Of a DNA stretch of 17,966 nucleotides, positions 8,952 to 16,006 are shown piece after piece. Location: NCBI GenBank assembly GCA_025769875.1, contig JAGFNK010000940.1:1-17966 (forward strand), given 5' to 3'. The stretch's first letter is position 1. Each line of letters opens with the position of its first letter. Both the position numbers and the translations under genes were made by a program. The notes under the pieces were generated by a model. It was not told where the DNA came from, searched no databases, and saw only the letters and a list, made by a program, of their open reading frames with translations. This stretch comes from Russula earlei. Its lineage: Eukaryota > Basidiomycota > Agaricomycetes > Russulales > Russulaceae.

Positions 8952-9178
8952 CCTGATGACCTGGAGTCATTCTATTGGGTCCTCCTTTATATGGTCATGA
9001 AATACTGACATTCTAAGTTTGAGGTCATTTCACAAGATATGCAAGACATATTTGATGGATACAGATACACGGGTCATAATCACATTGCCAAGGGTGGTAA
9101 AGGAAAGCTATTGTTCCTAGACTCAAGAGTGTTCAGCCCAACTTTTCCAAGAACACAATCAAGTCATTATCATGCAGC
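8952..9178 (+). pseudogene. Host gene fragment, possibly FunK1-type protein kinase
   Basis: A frame of 75 codons trapped between two R-family LTRs, starting PDDLESFYWVLLYMVMKY and continuing through DIFDGYRYTG, a GGKGKLLFLDSRVF block and SPTFPR to the start of R3. The DDLES-F-W-VLLY signature resembles the C-terminal lobe of fungal FunK1-type kinases, a large family in Agaricomycetes. That recognition is from memory of the family pattern and is tentative. One in-frame TGA at 9006 lies between Y and H. No active-site residues of a kinase are in this piece, so it cannot function. The rest of the gene is not elsewhere in the window. Confidence 0.4.
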
Positions 9179-9833
9179 TGTCATGAACCACTTCCCAGAG
9201 AGAGCCCTTGAAGGACCCTTCCTTAGTAGAGGAAACCCAGCCTCTATGGTGCCACCCTGTTTACACGGACAAAAGGGGTGAGTAGAGGTGTCCACAATAT
9301 TGCACGTGCATTGTTGCACAAGCAATTCTTGGCACAATCAACATACAGCAAGCCCCACTTAATGGCAACCCTTTTAACAATAAAGGACAGTATTAGAGCC
9401 TCCCTAAGGACCCTTTATGATGACTCTAAGTGCTCTACAAGAGGCCTTAACAAGATACTAAAAGCCCTACAACATGTTATTAGACTAACTCTAATAACCA
9501 TAGAATGAACTATAAAGCAATACTAAGGACCTTAATAGAAGTATTAGGGTTGACTCTAAGGACCCTAATAGAACTATATAAGGGGCCTTATAGGCAACTC
9601 TATTCCCTGAACCAAACTACAAGTCCTCAAATGACCAGCCCTAAACGAACTAACAGCAAATGAATCAGGTGCTTTGCATGTGTACTAAAGCAGTGAACAC
9701 ATGGATAGTAAAGGCTCTTACTCATCAATAAGAGCCCTCTTACTCAGCAGCTTACTGAGCATGACTGAGCATGCTCAGTAAGCATACTCTGACTTCTTAC
9801 TCATCTGTCAATCATGCTTGATAACAAGGTTAT
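9179..9833 (+). mobile_element. R-family LTR copy R3, truncated
   Basis: Begins TGTCATGAACCACTTCC and follows the R family to ...CTTGATAACAAGGTTAT. It then stops where R4 begins, so the last ~300 bases, including the TATA box and RNA start, are missing. The left flank is gcagc. It is head-to-head with R2 across the kinase-like fragment. The simplest reading is that element D inserted into R3, leaving the other part of R3 beyond D's far end outside this window. Confidence 0.75.
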
Positions 9834-10546
9834 TGTCATGAACCATTCTCCAGAGAGGGCCCTTGAAGGACCCTTCCTTATGAGAGGAAACTCAGCCTCT
9901 ATGGTGTCACCCTGTTGACACAAGCAAAAGGGCAATAAAGGACAGTATTATGGTCGACTCTAAGGACCCTAATAGAACTATATAAGGGGCCTTATAAGAT
10001 AACACTATTCCCTAAACCAAACTACAAGCCCTCAAATGACCGGCCCTAAACTAACTAACAGAAAAGGAATCAGGTGCTTGCACGTGTACTAAAGCAGTGA
10101 ACACATGGACAGTGAAGGCTCTTACTCATCAGGAGAAACCTTCTTACTCAGCAGCTTACTGAGCATGACTGAGCATGCTCAGTAAGCGCACTCCAACTTC
10201 TTACTCATCACTCTATTGTGCTTGATAACAAGGTTATGACTTGTTCCCTATTTAGCAGTTCTCTTGTAGTATATAAGCACTCAATAAAGTAGCGGACAGT
10301 CCTCAGACTGTCCATTTGTTTACGGCACTCTCCATCCCTGGAATACTCCTTTAAGGACTGTCCCCTTGTGACTATCCTGGCCACTTCCCTGCATACCTGT
10401 TTGACTCTACCAGTAACCATACCTCTTTGGTATTTGTTACTGTTCTGGACCCTGCTTCTCACCCATGCTGTCTTGGATGTCTACCAACTTGTCTTCAAAC
10501 TAATCCCTCGCTCTTGAACTGGATAGTTCAACAGTGAGTCTTGACA
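9834..10546 (+). mobile_element. R4, 5' LTR of element D
   Basis: R-family LTR from TGTCATGAACCATTCTCC to GAGTCTTGACA, shorter than R1 (713 against 961 bases) because about 250 bases of U3 are missing after AAAAGGGCAATAAAGG. It carries a TATA box, the inferred RNA start, and the paired 14-base palindrome arms found in the family. Unlike R1 and R2 it is followed, two bases later, by a primer site complementary to its own RNA start, so it is a true 5' LTR with internal sequence attached. The left flank gttat is the expected target duplication. Confidence 0.75.
10270..10314 (+). promoter_or_regulatory. R4 core promoter with palindrome at RNA start
   Basis: TATATAA (10270-10276) is followed at +35 by AGACTGTCCA (10305-10314), the inferred RNA 5' end. 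Around it lies a perfect hairpin, GGACAGTC-CTCA-GACTGTCC (10294-10313). The same spacing and hairpin occur in R1 on the minus strand (14849-14893). Confidence 0.55.
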
Positions 10547-10548
10547 TC

Positions 10549-10558
10549 TGGACAGTCT
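10549..10558 (+). promoter_or_regulatory. Element D self-primer binding site
   Basis: TGGACAGTCT lies after the LTR end TGACA and a two-base TC spacer. It is the exact reverse complement of AGACTGTCCA at 10305-10314. The TGACA-TC spacer is the same as in element C, although the primer sequence is unrelated. Confidence 0.6.
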
Positions 10559-10714
10559 CTACCAACCCGTGCTGACCAGTCAACTCATCAAGTGTCCAAC
10601 AATATCCCAACCACTGGTTCTCTGGAGCCTCACACTCCTGACATCCAATTGCTTTGCCTTTCCCAATCTTTTCCACTTGTTCTGGTCCTGTCTCTGCCAC
10701 CCGGACTTCCCCCC
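10559..10714 (+). pseudogene. Element D gag-like frame, first segment
   Basis: Open frame without any ATG, beginning just inside the primer site (GQSLPTRADQSTHQVSNN...) and running to ...LPPGLPP at the CCCCC target site. Removing the solo LTR and one CCCCC joins this frame directly, without a shift, to the frame at 11549. It would be the N-terminal leader of the element's Gag. No family is recognised; the assignment rests on position straight after an LTR and primer site. Confidence 0.45.
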
Positions 10715-11000
10715 TGTCAAGACACGTACTGCTGATCACTAAGGACTCAGGAGCAGGTGGGCAAGGGTCGGAACAGATGATATGCGGCGAAGGCGGTGTT
10801 GAACAGGAGGACGAGCCAAACGACGAGGAGGTACCAGATGGGGACTGGTAAGTGTTGCAAGAGGCAGAGGCGAATACTGGAGGCCAGTGCAGCGAGGGGG
10901 CTTTAGACAAGGCGGTCGTTGAAGAGTACCTTGAAGGCGAGGGAAGTCTTTAAACTGAGCGGTCACAGGGGAGTACCCAGGAGTATGAGAGTATCACAAA

Positions 11001-11042
11001 TGGACAGTCTGACGACTGCCATGCTTCATTGGGGCTTATATA
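11001..11042 (-). promoter_or_regulatory. Core promoter of the minus-strand solo LTR
   Basis: TATATAA on the minus strand (11042-11036) precedes AGACTGTCCA (11010-11001) by 32 bases. That start block is the same as in R4 and R1, although the U3 sequences upstream differ. Confidence 0.5.
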
Positions 11043-11178
11043 CAGTGTACAGGGTCGATTACAAAGACCTGGGACTATTCTAGACTCTTTGGTACCATCC
11101 AATAGGACTACAGAGGCATAAACTTGCTTGTGTCAAGTTTCAGGCTTACTGAGCACATTATTGATCATTGTGGAGCAA

Positions 11179-11279
11179 TGACATCATTATGATGTCACTG
11201 TGGAGCGCTTAGTGAGCCTATGAGGTCACTGTGGAGTCGCTCAGTCAGCTATGATGTCATTGGAGCCTTGATGATGTCA
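11179..11279 (-). promoter_or_regulatory. Array of CRE-like motifs in U3
   Basis: TGACATCA/TGATGTCA occurs at 11179-11186, 11190-11197, 11252-11259 and 11272-11279, with a variant TGAGGTCA at 11221. The first two form a perfect 19-base inverted repeat. TGACNTCA-like sites are typical targets of ATF/CREB-type bZIP activators, so this is a plausible enhancer. Function is inferred only. Confidence 0.45.
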
Positions 11280-11548
11280 GATGATTTATGCAACAGTTTC
11301 TAAGAGTTTGTGCTGCTATTTTGGGTCCTTGGTGGCTGGGTGGCCATGTGGCTGCCACGCGATGATTACCCGATTAGGAAACGGGTGCCTGGTCGTGTTA
11401 TAGTGCCTTTGCGATAGTGATATCTTGTACCGCAGGAGGGATAGCCCAGAAAATGGAAGGGAGTCGGCAATGCAAAGTGAGAAGGGTCTCTCTTGAGTGA
11501 AAGAGGACAATCTACGGCCAGGGCCTGGCCTTGGTTCGTAACACCCCC

Positions 11549-12208
11549 ATTGCAGCTCTTCCCCTTCCAGGGACTTATGTAGAGGACAACCCTCCCGACA
11601 ATCAAGAGAACATTCCCCCGGTCCCACAAGGTTTCCTTGATCCTCCAGACTGCGTGGAGTACACCTTTCACCCCCACCAGTTTCAAGTTTATCGCATCCA
11701 ACAGAACAAAGTAGAACACTGGTGCCCTTTGGAGGAGGCAGGACGACACAACACCCTTTCTACCATCCCTACTATAGGTCACTTGCTCCAGTGACCACCC
11801 ACTGACATCTTTGTTTCCCCATTCTGGGCCAAAACCGCTCACACTTCTGCAGTACTGCCTGCCAACCACGACCTTGTCAAGCAATTTAGTTTGGCAAGCT
11901 TCAAAGTGTGTAGTTCTGTAGGGATACACCCTCCAGACATAGACTTCCCCTTTGGTCACCTCCACTACCTGTTTAATTCATCCATATATTGCCATCTGGA
12001 GACACTGCCCCCCTGCTTACCTAAAGATAGCTGAGGGAGGATATATATTGTTCGAGAACAGCTTCTCAAGCTCCCTAGACAACCTCCGTCTCTACCTCGC
12101 CTTGTCTCACTTTTGTTTCCTTCCCCGTCTCCCTCTGAATCCTCTGCTTACTTTGGATCCTCTTCACCCAAGTGTTATCAACATAGCTACCTAGTGCACA
12201 GTTCTTGA
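11549..12208 (+). pseudogene. Element D gag-like frame, second segment
   Basis: Continuation of the frame from 10714: IAALPLPGTYVEDNPPDNQ, a segment VEYTFHPHQFQVYRIQQNK, then EHWCPLEEAG. After a TGA at 11792 it continues SPFWAKTAHTSAVLPANHDL and IHPPDIDFPFGHLHYLF. A TGA at 12032 and a final TGA at 12206 follow. The segment with F-Q-VYRI and HW-PLEE is about where A, B and C carry their N-terminal Gag module, but the match is weak. The only ATG in the segment (11577) is out of frame and is immediately followed by TAG. The stops could be decayed CGA codons. No family recognised. Confidence 0.45.
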
Positions 12209-12312
12209 AAGTAAGAACTACCCTTGTAACACTAGACCAAAGAAATCAAAGCTTTTTCTGCAGTGCCTTCGAGATTCACAGTTTCCCCCAACCCGAGCAT
12301 CGACTCCAAATA
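12209..12312 (+). other. Element D tail before element C, no frame seen
   Basis: 104 bases between the last D stop and the LTR of C. I see no convincing coding frame; a frameshifted continuation of D is possible. The last five bases, aaata, are the left target site of element C. Confidence 0.4.
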
Positions 12313-13199
12313 TGTTACAACAAACCATTTTCCTTTTACGTTTACTTCTTACCTTTTGCTACGGACTGCTTGCTTGCGTACGTCCCTTTACTTACTGGTC
12401 TTGTGATCTCTTACGTCTTGTGATCCTTTCTGTGTTATCATGTGATCCATACACGTCCAGGTAACACTGGATTGCTGTTACTTTCCCTTTGTTTGGTTCT
12501 CTTTCCATTTATGTTCACTTCTTAGTTTCGACTGTGCAATGCTGCGCACCTACTGTGCAGCACAGTTACTTGGTTCTGACTCATTCGTGGCCTCATTCCT
12601 ATGACTCCTACTTATTATGACTCCTACTATACTAGTAGCACAGTCAAAGCGCAGCTATTGCTGCGCTTCTCCTGTATATATAAGCTCAGTACTTTGTGAC
12701 CAAAGCCCTAAGCTTGGTCTCTTGTAGAATCCAACCTACTCTTGTCCAAACATATTCGCCTGCAACCCACTTCACTCTCACAAACTTAACCCACAACCAC
12801 CTCTCCATTTCATCAACTCTCAACACACCATCCACCATCTACTCTTCGCCTTTCCCTTCCTTCCCTAAGAGTCTCTCTTCACTCTCCTGAGAAGAGCTCT
12901 CCTCCTTTAAGACCTACCTTCCTCTACTCTCTCTGCGTTGTTCAAGGTCCCGACGGACTTGAACGCATATAGCTAGTGGAACCAGCCCTAGTCTATCCCA
13001 TTACAAACTTACCCTAGCTTCTCAACGGACCTGAGTCGTACTAGGAAGGGTCTATTGGCCATAACCTGTTTAGCATAAAACACTTCGACCGCTGCAGGGA
13101 TCCTTACTCATTATACACGGGAACCAGCCCGTTTCTTGAACACCTCTCTATCATCGACTTGCTTTTGCTTGTGAACTGACACGGCTAGTTACCGTGACA
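12313..13199 (+). mobile_element. Element C 5' LTR
   Basis: 887 bases, TGTTACAAC to CCGTGACA, matching solo LTR E over its length. Left target site aaata (12308-12312). U3 holds inverted repeats: CTGTGC-A-GCACAG (12553-12565) and AAGCGCAGC-TATT-GCTGCGCTT (12647-12668), the latter just before the TATA box. The R-U5 part is pyrimidine-rich and contains no ATG. Confidence 0.9.
12647..12720 (+). promoter_or_regulatory. Element C promoter and RNA start
   Basis: A 9-base-arm hairpin (12647-12668), TATATATAA (12675-12683), and TAAGCTTGGTCT (12709-12720) beginning 34 bases after the TATA start. The last block is the inferred RNA 5' end because it is exactly complementary to the primer site at 13202-13213. 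Confidence 0.6.
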
Positions 13200-13201
13200 T
13201 C

Positions 13202-13213
13202 AGACCAAGCTTA
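13202..13213 (+). promoter_or_regulatory. Element C self-primer binding site
   Basis: AGACCAAGCTTA follows the LTR end TGACA and the spacer TC. It is the exact 12-base reverse complement of 12709-12720. No tRNA-like TGG site is present here. Confidence 0.65.
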
Positions 13214-13824
13214 ACGTTCCACCACAGCTTCTACCTCGAATACTCTTGCTATCCCTGAACCCTCTATCGAACCCGCTTCCTCATCTAACCCTCTTCAACA
13301 CCGAACCAGTCACTCGACGCAACCAAGACAACCTACCTAATCGTATCACTGGTAACGCCTTTTGGCATCCCGACGAACCCGAAGTAGGATACTACCTCCG
13401 CATCGAAAACCTTTATCACCCTATCGAATTTATCAACGGACGTTGGTATAAACTTGATAGACTGAGAAGTCGGACTCAACCTTGAATACGCCACTCACGA
13501 AGGCCTTGTTCTCAATAACGAAGAACACGGTTTAGGAACTTGGGATCAATCAGACCCCCAGTACCAACTTTTCAATACCAACCTTCACCTTCTCTTGGAA
13601 GACATCGTTTATCTTCAGCAGAAGAATCCGAACGACCTTCCTCTCGACCTCGAACCAGACAACCTTCACCAAGGTTATCTCCTATACATCTAGCTGTAGA
13701 AGCCGCGCCAGCACCCGAACCACTTCCTGTACCACAAAGGATCTTTGGTATCGCTCGCGTACCCACTCCTAGACCTATTACCCCTCCTACTCCACCTTCA
13801 CCTCCTACTCCACCACCTCCAGCT
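13214..13824 (+). CDS. Element C gag N-terminal module without ATG
   Basis: The conserved protein module upstream of the first ATG. It reads ITGNAFWHPDEP, YYLRIEN, HPIEFINGRWYKLDRLRSRTQ, then (after a one-base shift near 13483) LEYATHEGLVLNNEEHGLGTWDQ. After another shift near 13555 comes a proline-rich linker (QPSPSLGRHRL, then TPPTPPSPPTPPPPA) running in frame into the ATG at 13825. Element A has the matching blocks in the matching order, also before its first in-frame ATG. There is no ATG in any frame here. It is most likely the N-terminal part of Gag, read from a non-AUG start, with two frameshifts that may be decay or assembly error. Confidence 0.55.
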
Positions 13825-14616
13825 ATGGCTGCCATAGTCCCAATCCCTTCTAACGGAGCGGTCAGGGGAAACCCACCATCTATCTTCGATGGAGATCGCT
13901 CCCAATCCTCCAAATTCATGAGAGAGTTTGCCATCTTTCGCAATATGAATGATGAAAACTCCCTCTTCAACAATCCTTATAGACGAGTTAACGCTTGCCT
14001 ATCCTTTATAAGGGGCCCTAATGTGGACCATTGGGTTGACACTCAACTGGAAGCAGTCAATAATAGTGTCAACTACTCTGGGAATACTCAGGAACCGACG
14101 AAGCTCTATGGAACGACTTTAGAAATGCGTTTAACAATGCCTTCACTGACACTAATAAAAGGCAAAACAGCATTCAACAAATTAGCTGTTCTAAGGCAAC
14201 AAGGACCTGACCTGGACTCTTATATTGCCACCTTTACCAACCTTGCCTAACGACGCAGGATATGACCTAAACGCAAATGGAACTCTAGACTATTTTGCTA
14301 GAGGTCTTAGTAGGCCACTCCTTAACAACGTCTTATCAAGGGAAACCCTACCTACCAACTTCACGGAATGGACTGAAGCGGCTAGAAAGGAACACAATAA
14401 ATATGCCGTAAGGCAAAGCTATATGGGAGACATACGCAATATCGCGCGTAATCCCCAACGATTCCTTAACTTCTGTCCTACCAACACTACATTCCGTCCT
14501 CCTCCTGGACCACCTCCTAGGGCCAATCCTACGTTTGTACCAAGGAATCCTACGGGTCAATTTATTCCTAGGAGCAACAATCAAGTTGTTCCAATGGATG
14601 TTGATCGCGCTAGGGC
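13825..14616 (+). pseudogene. Element C gag core, split by R1
   Basis: Capsid part of Gag. It begins at the first ATG of the transcript (MAAIVPIPSNG). The core shows PSIFDGDRSQSSKFMREFAI, RRVNACLSFIRGPNVDHWVD, a WNDFRNAFNNAFTDTNKRQ block in another frame between about 14089 and 14170, then LRQQGPDLDSYIATF and NGTLDYFARGLSRPLLNNVL. A Pro-rich linker and PMDVDRARA follow. Frame changes near 14090, 14170 and 14240 break it. The frame is then cut by R1 at the AGGGC target site and resumes at 15578-15583. The zinc knuckle lies on the far side of the insertion. Confidence 0.85.
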
Positions 14617-15577
14617 TGTCAAGACTCACTGTTGAACTATCCAGTTCAAGAGCGAGGGATAAGCTCGAAGACGAGTCGGTAGACGTCCAAGACGGCGTGG
14701 GCAAGGAGTAGAGTCCAGAGTAGTAACAAATACCAGAGAGGTATTGTTACTGTGAGAGTAGAACAATCGCGCAGGGAAGAGGCCAGAGTGGTCACAAGGG
14801 GATGGTCCTTAAAGGAGTATCCCAGGAATGGAGAGTGCCGTAAACAGATGGACAGTCTGAGGACTGTCCGCTACTTTATTGAGCGCTTATATACTACAAG
14901 AGAGCTGCTAAATCTGGAACAAGTCATAACCTTGTTATCAAGCACAATAGAATGATGAGTAAGAAGTCGGAGGACGCTTACTGAGCATGCTCAGTCATGC
15001 TCAGTAAGCTGCTGAGTAAGAAGGCTCCTCTTGATGAGTAAGAGCTTCCATTGTCCACGTGTTCACTGCTTTAGTGCACGTGCAAGCACCTGATTCATTT
15101 CCTGTTAGTTAGTTTAGGGCCGGTCATTTGAGGACTTGTAGTTTGGTTAGGAAATGGTGTCATCTTATAAGGCCCTTATATAGTTCTATTAGGGTCTTTA
15201 GAGTCGACCCTAATACTTCTATTAAGGTCCTTAGTATTGCCTTATAGTTGTTCTATAGTTATTAGAGTTGGTCTAATAAGGCGTTGTAGGACCTTTGATA
15301 CTAGGTTAGTGCCTATTGTAGAGCTCCTAGGGTCGTTCCAAAGGGTCCTTCGGAAGGCCCTAATACTGTCTTTTGTTGCCAGAAGGGTTGCCTTTAAGTG
15401 GGGCTTGCTGTGTATCGATTGTGCCGAGAATCGCTCGCGCAACAATGCGCGCGCGATATTGTGGACACCTCTACTCACCCCTTTTGCTCATGTGAACAGG
15501 GTGACACCATAGAGACCAGGTTTCCTCCTATAAGGAAGGGTCCTTCAAGGGCCCTCTCCGGAGAATGGTTCATGACA
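14617..15577 (-). mobile_element. Solo LTR R1 inside element C gag
   Basis: 961 bases from TGTCATGAACC (15577, minus strand) to GAGTCTTGACA (14617). It is flanked by a perfect 5-base target duplication AGGGC (14612-14616 and 15578-15582). It keeps many CpGs lost in R2, R3 and R4 (for example 15429-15460), so it is the youngest R copy here. The minus-strand TATA is at 14893-14887 and the RNA-start block AGACTGTCCA at 14858-14849. Frames inside (such as 14752-14955) are LTR sequence, repeated in R2 and R4, and are not annotated as genes. Confidence 0.95.
14976..15009 (-). promoter_or_regulatory. R-family U3 palindrome
   Basis: GCTTACTGAGCATG and CATGCTCAGTAAGC form 14-base perfect arms around CTCAGT, with further TGAGTAAG copies on both sides (about 14955-15052). 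The structure is also present in R2 (about 8350), R3 (about 9750) and R4 (about 10155). It lies upstream of the TATA box, so it may be an activator-binding array. Confidence 0.45.
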
Positions 15578-15582
15578 AGGGC

Positions 15583-16006
15583 GGCCACTACCGAGCAAGA
15601 GAAGAAACAACATCAAATTGAAGGACGTTGCTTCTTTTGCTCTAAACAAGGACATGTTGCACACAACTGTCCTAACAAGCCGACCACCTTCAAATCAATT
15701 CCTATGAAAACACGTCTGGTTGAAGTTATAGAACCAGATGAATACCAGGAACTGTACTACCCTGAAGAACAGGTCGACACCCATGTTCGTTTAGCTCAAA
15801 CTGATGAACAACCAACCGAATATTATCAGGAAAATCCTCCTGATGATCAACCAGTCCAACAACCTACTCAACAGGAGACACAAACTTATAACGAAGGACC
15901 ATCTCCTGAGGAAGTTGCGGCTATAATGTCTGGATATTCTGAAGAACAACGTTGCTCATGGGCTACTGCCATGGTCAATAACGGCGTGGATTTTCCCCCA
16001 GCTTGA
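15583..16006 (+). CDS. Element C gag C-terminal part with zinc knuckle
   Basis: Nucleocapsid part of Gag, resuming directly after the R1 target duplication (ATTEQEKKQHQIEGR). The zinc knuckle CX2CX4HX4C at 15629-15670 (CFFCSKQGHVAHNC) would bind the element's RNA. An acidic Gln-rich tail follows (EPDEYQELYYPEEQ, QPTEYYQENPPDDQPVQQ). The frame ends with DFPPA and TGA at 16004-16006, aligned with the DFVEA-TGA end of B gag. Pol overlaps in the -1 frame from 15982. Confidence 0.85.

Larger units (their letters stand above)
10715..11543 (-). mobile_element. Solo LTR, divergent R-like family, within element D
   Basis: Read on the minus strand it starts TGTTACGAACC (11543) and ends GTGTCTTGACA (10715), 829 bases. 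It is flanked by CCCCC on both sides (10710-10714 and 11544-11548). The TATA-to-R stretch resembles the R family (TATATAAGC, then CAGACTGTCCATTTG), but U3 is different, so it is a related, distinct subfamily. No primer site follows, which agrees with a solo LTR. Near its outer end GGCCAGG-G-CCTGGCC (11517-11531) is an inverted repeat. Reading frames inside it are not believed to be genes. Confidence 0.75.
9834..12312 (+). mobile_element. Element D, 5' portion
   Basis: R-family retrotransposon remnant made of 5' LTR (R4), primer site and the start of an internal reading frame. It is interrupted by a solo LTR at 10715-11543 and ends where element C inserted at 12313. Its pol and 3' LTR are not in the window and, if the nesting is right, lie to the right of element C. 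This would be the only R-family copy here with coding sequence. Confidence 0.6.

Noticed and set aside
7104..10546. DNA transposon or MITE reading of the TGTCA...TGACA ends
   Set aside because: Five-base target duplications, an internal TATA box, about 960-base length and the adjoining self-primer site in element D all fit LTRs; no transposase is present.
10500..10910. 136-codon minus-strand frame
   Set aside because: It crosses three units (R4, element D, solo LTR) and so cannot be an ancestral gene.
11366..11965. 199-codon minus-strand frame
   Set aside because: It spans the boundary of the solo LTR (10715-11543) and the opposite strand of the element D frame. The plus-strand frame is supported by continuity across the insertion.
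13246..13485. TTG at 13246 as the definite start of element C gag
   Set aside because: Nothing marks it over other near-cognate codons; the frame is open further upstream, so the start is left unassigned.
14976..15052. CRISPR-like short repeats (TGAGTAAG copies)
   Set aside because: Spacing is irregular, there are no unique equal-length spacers, and the unit recurs as part of a dispersed LTR.
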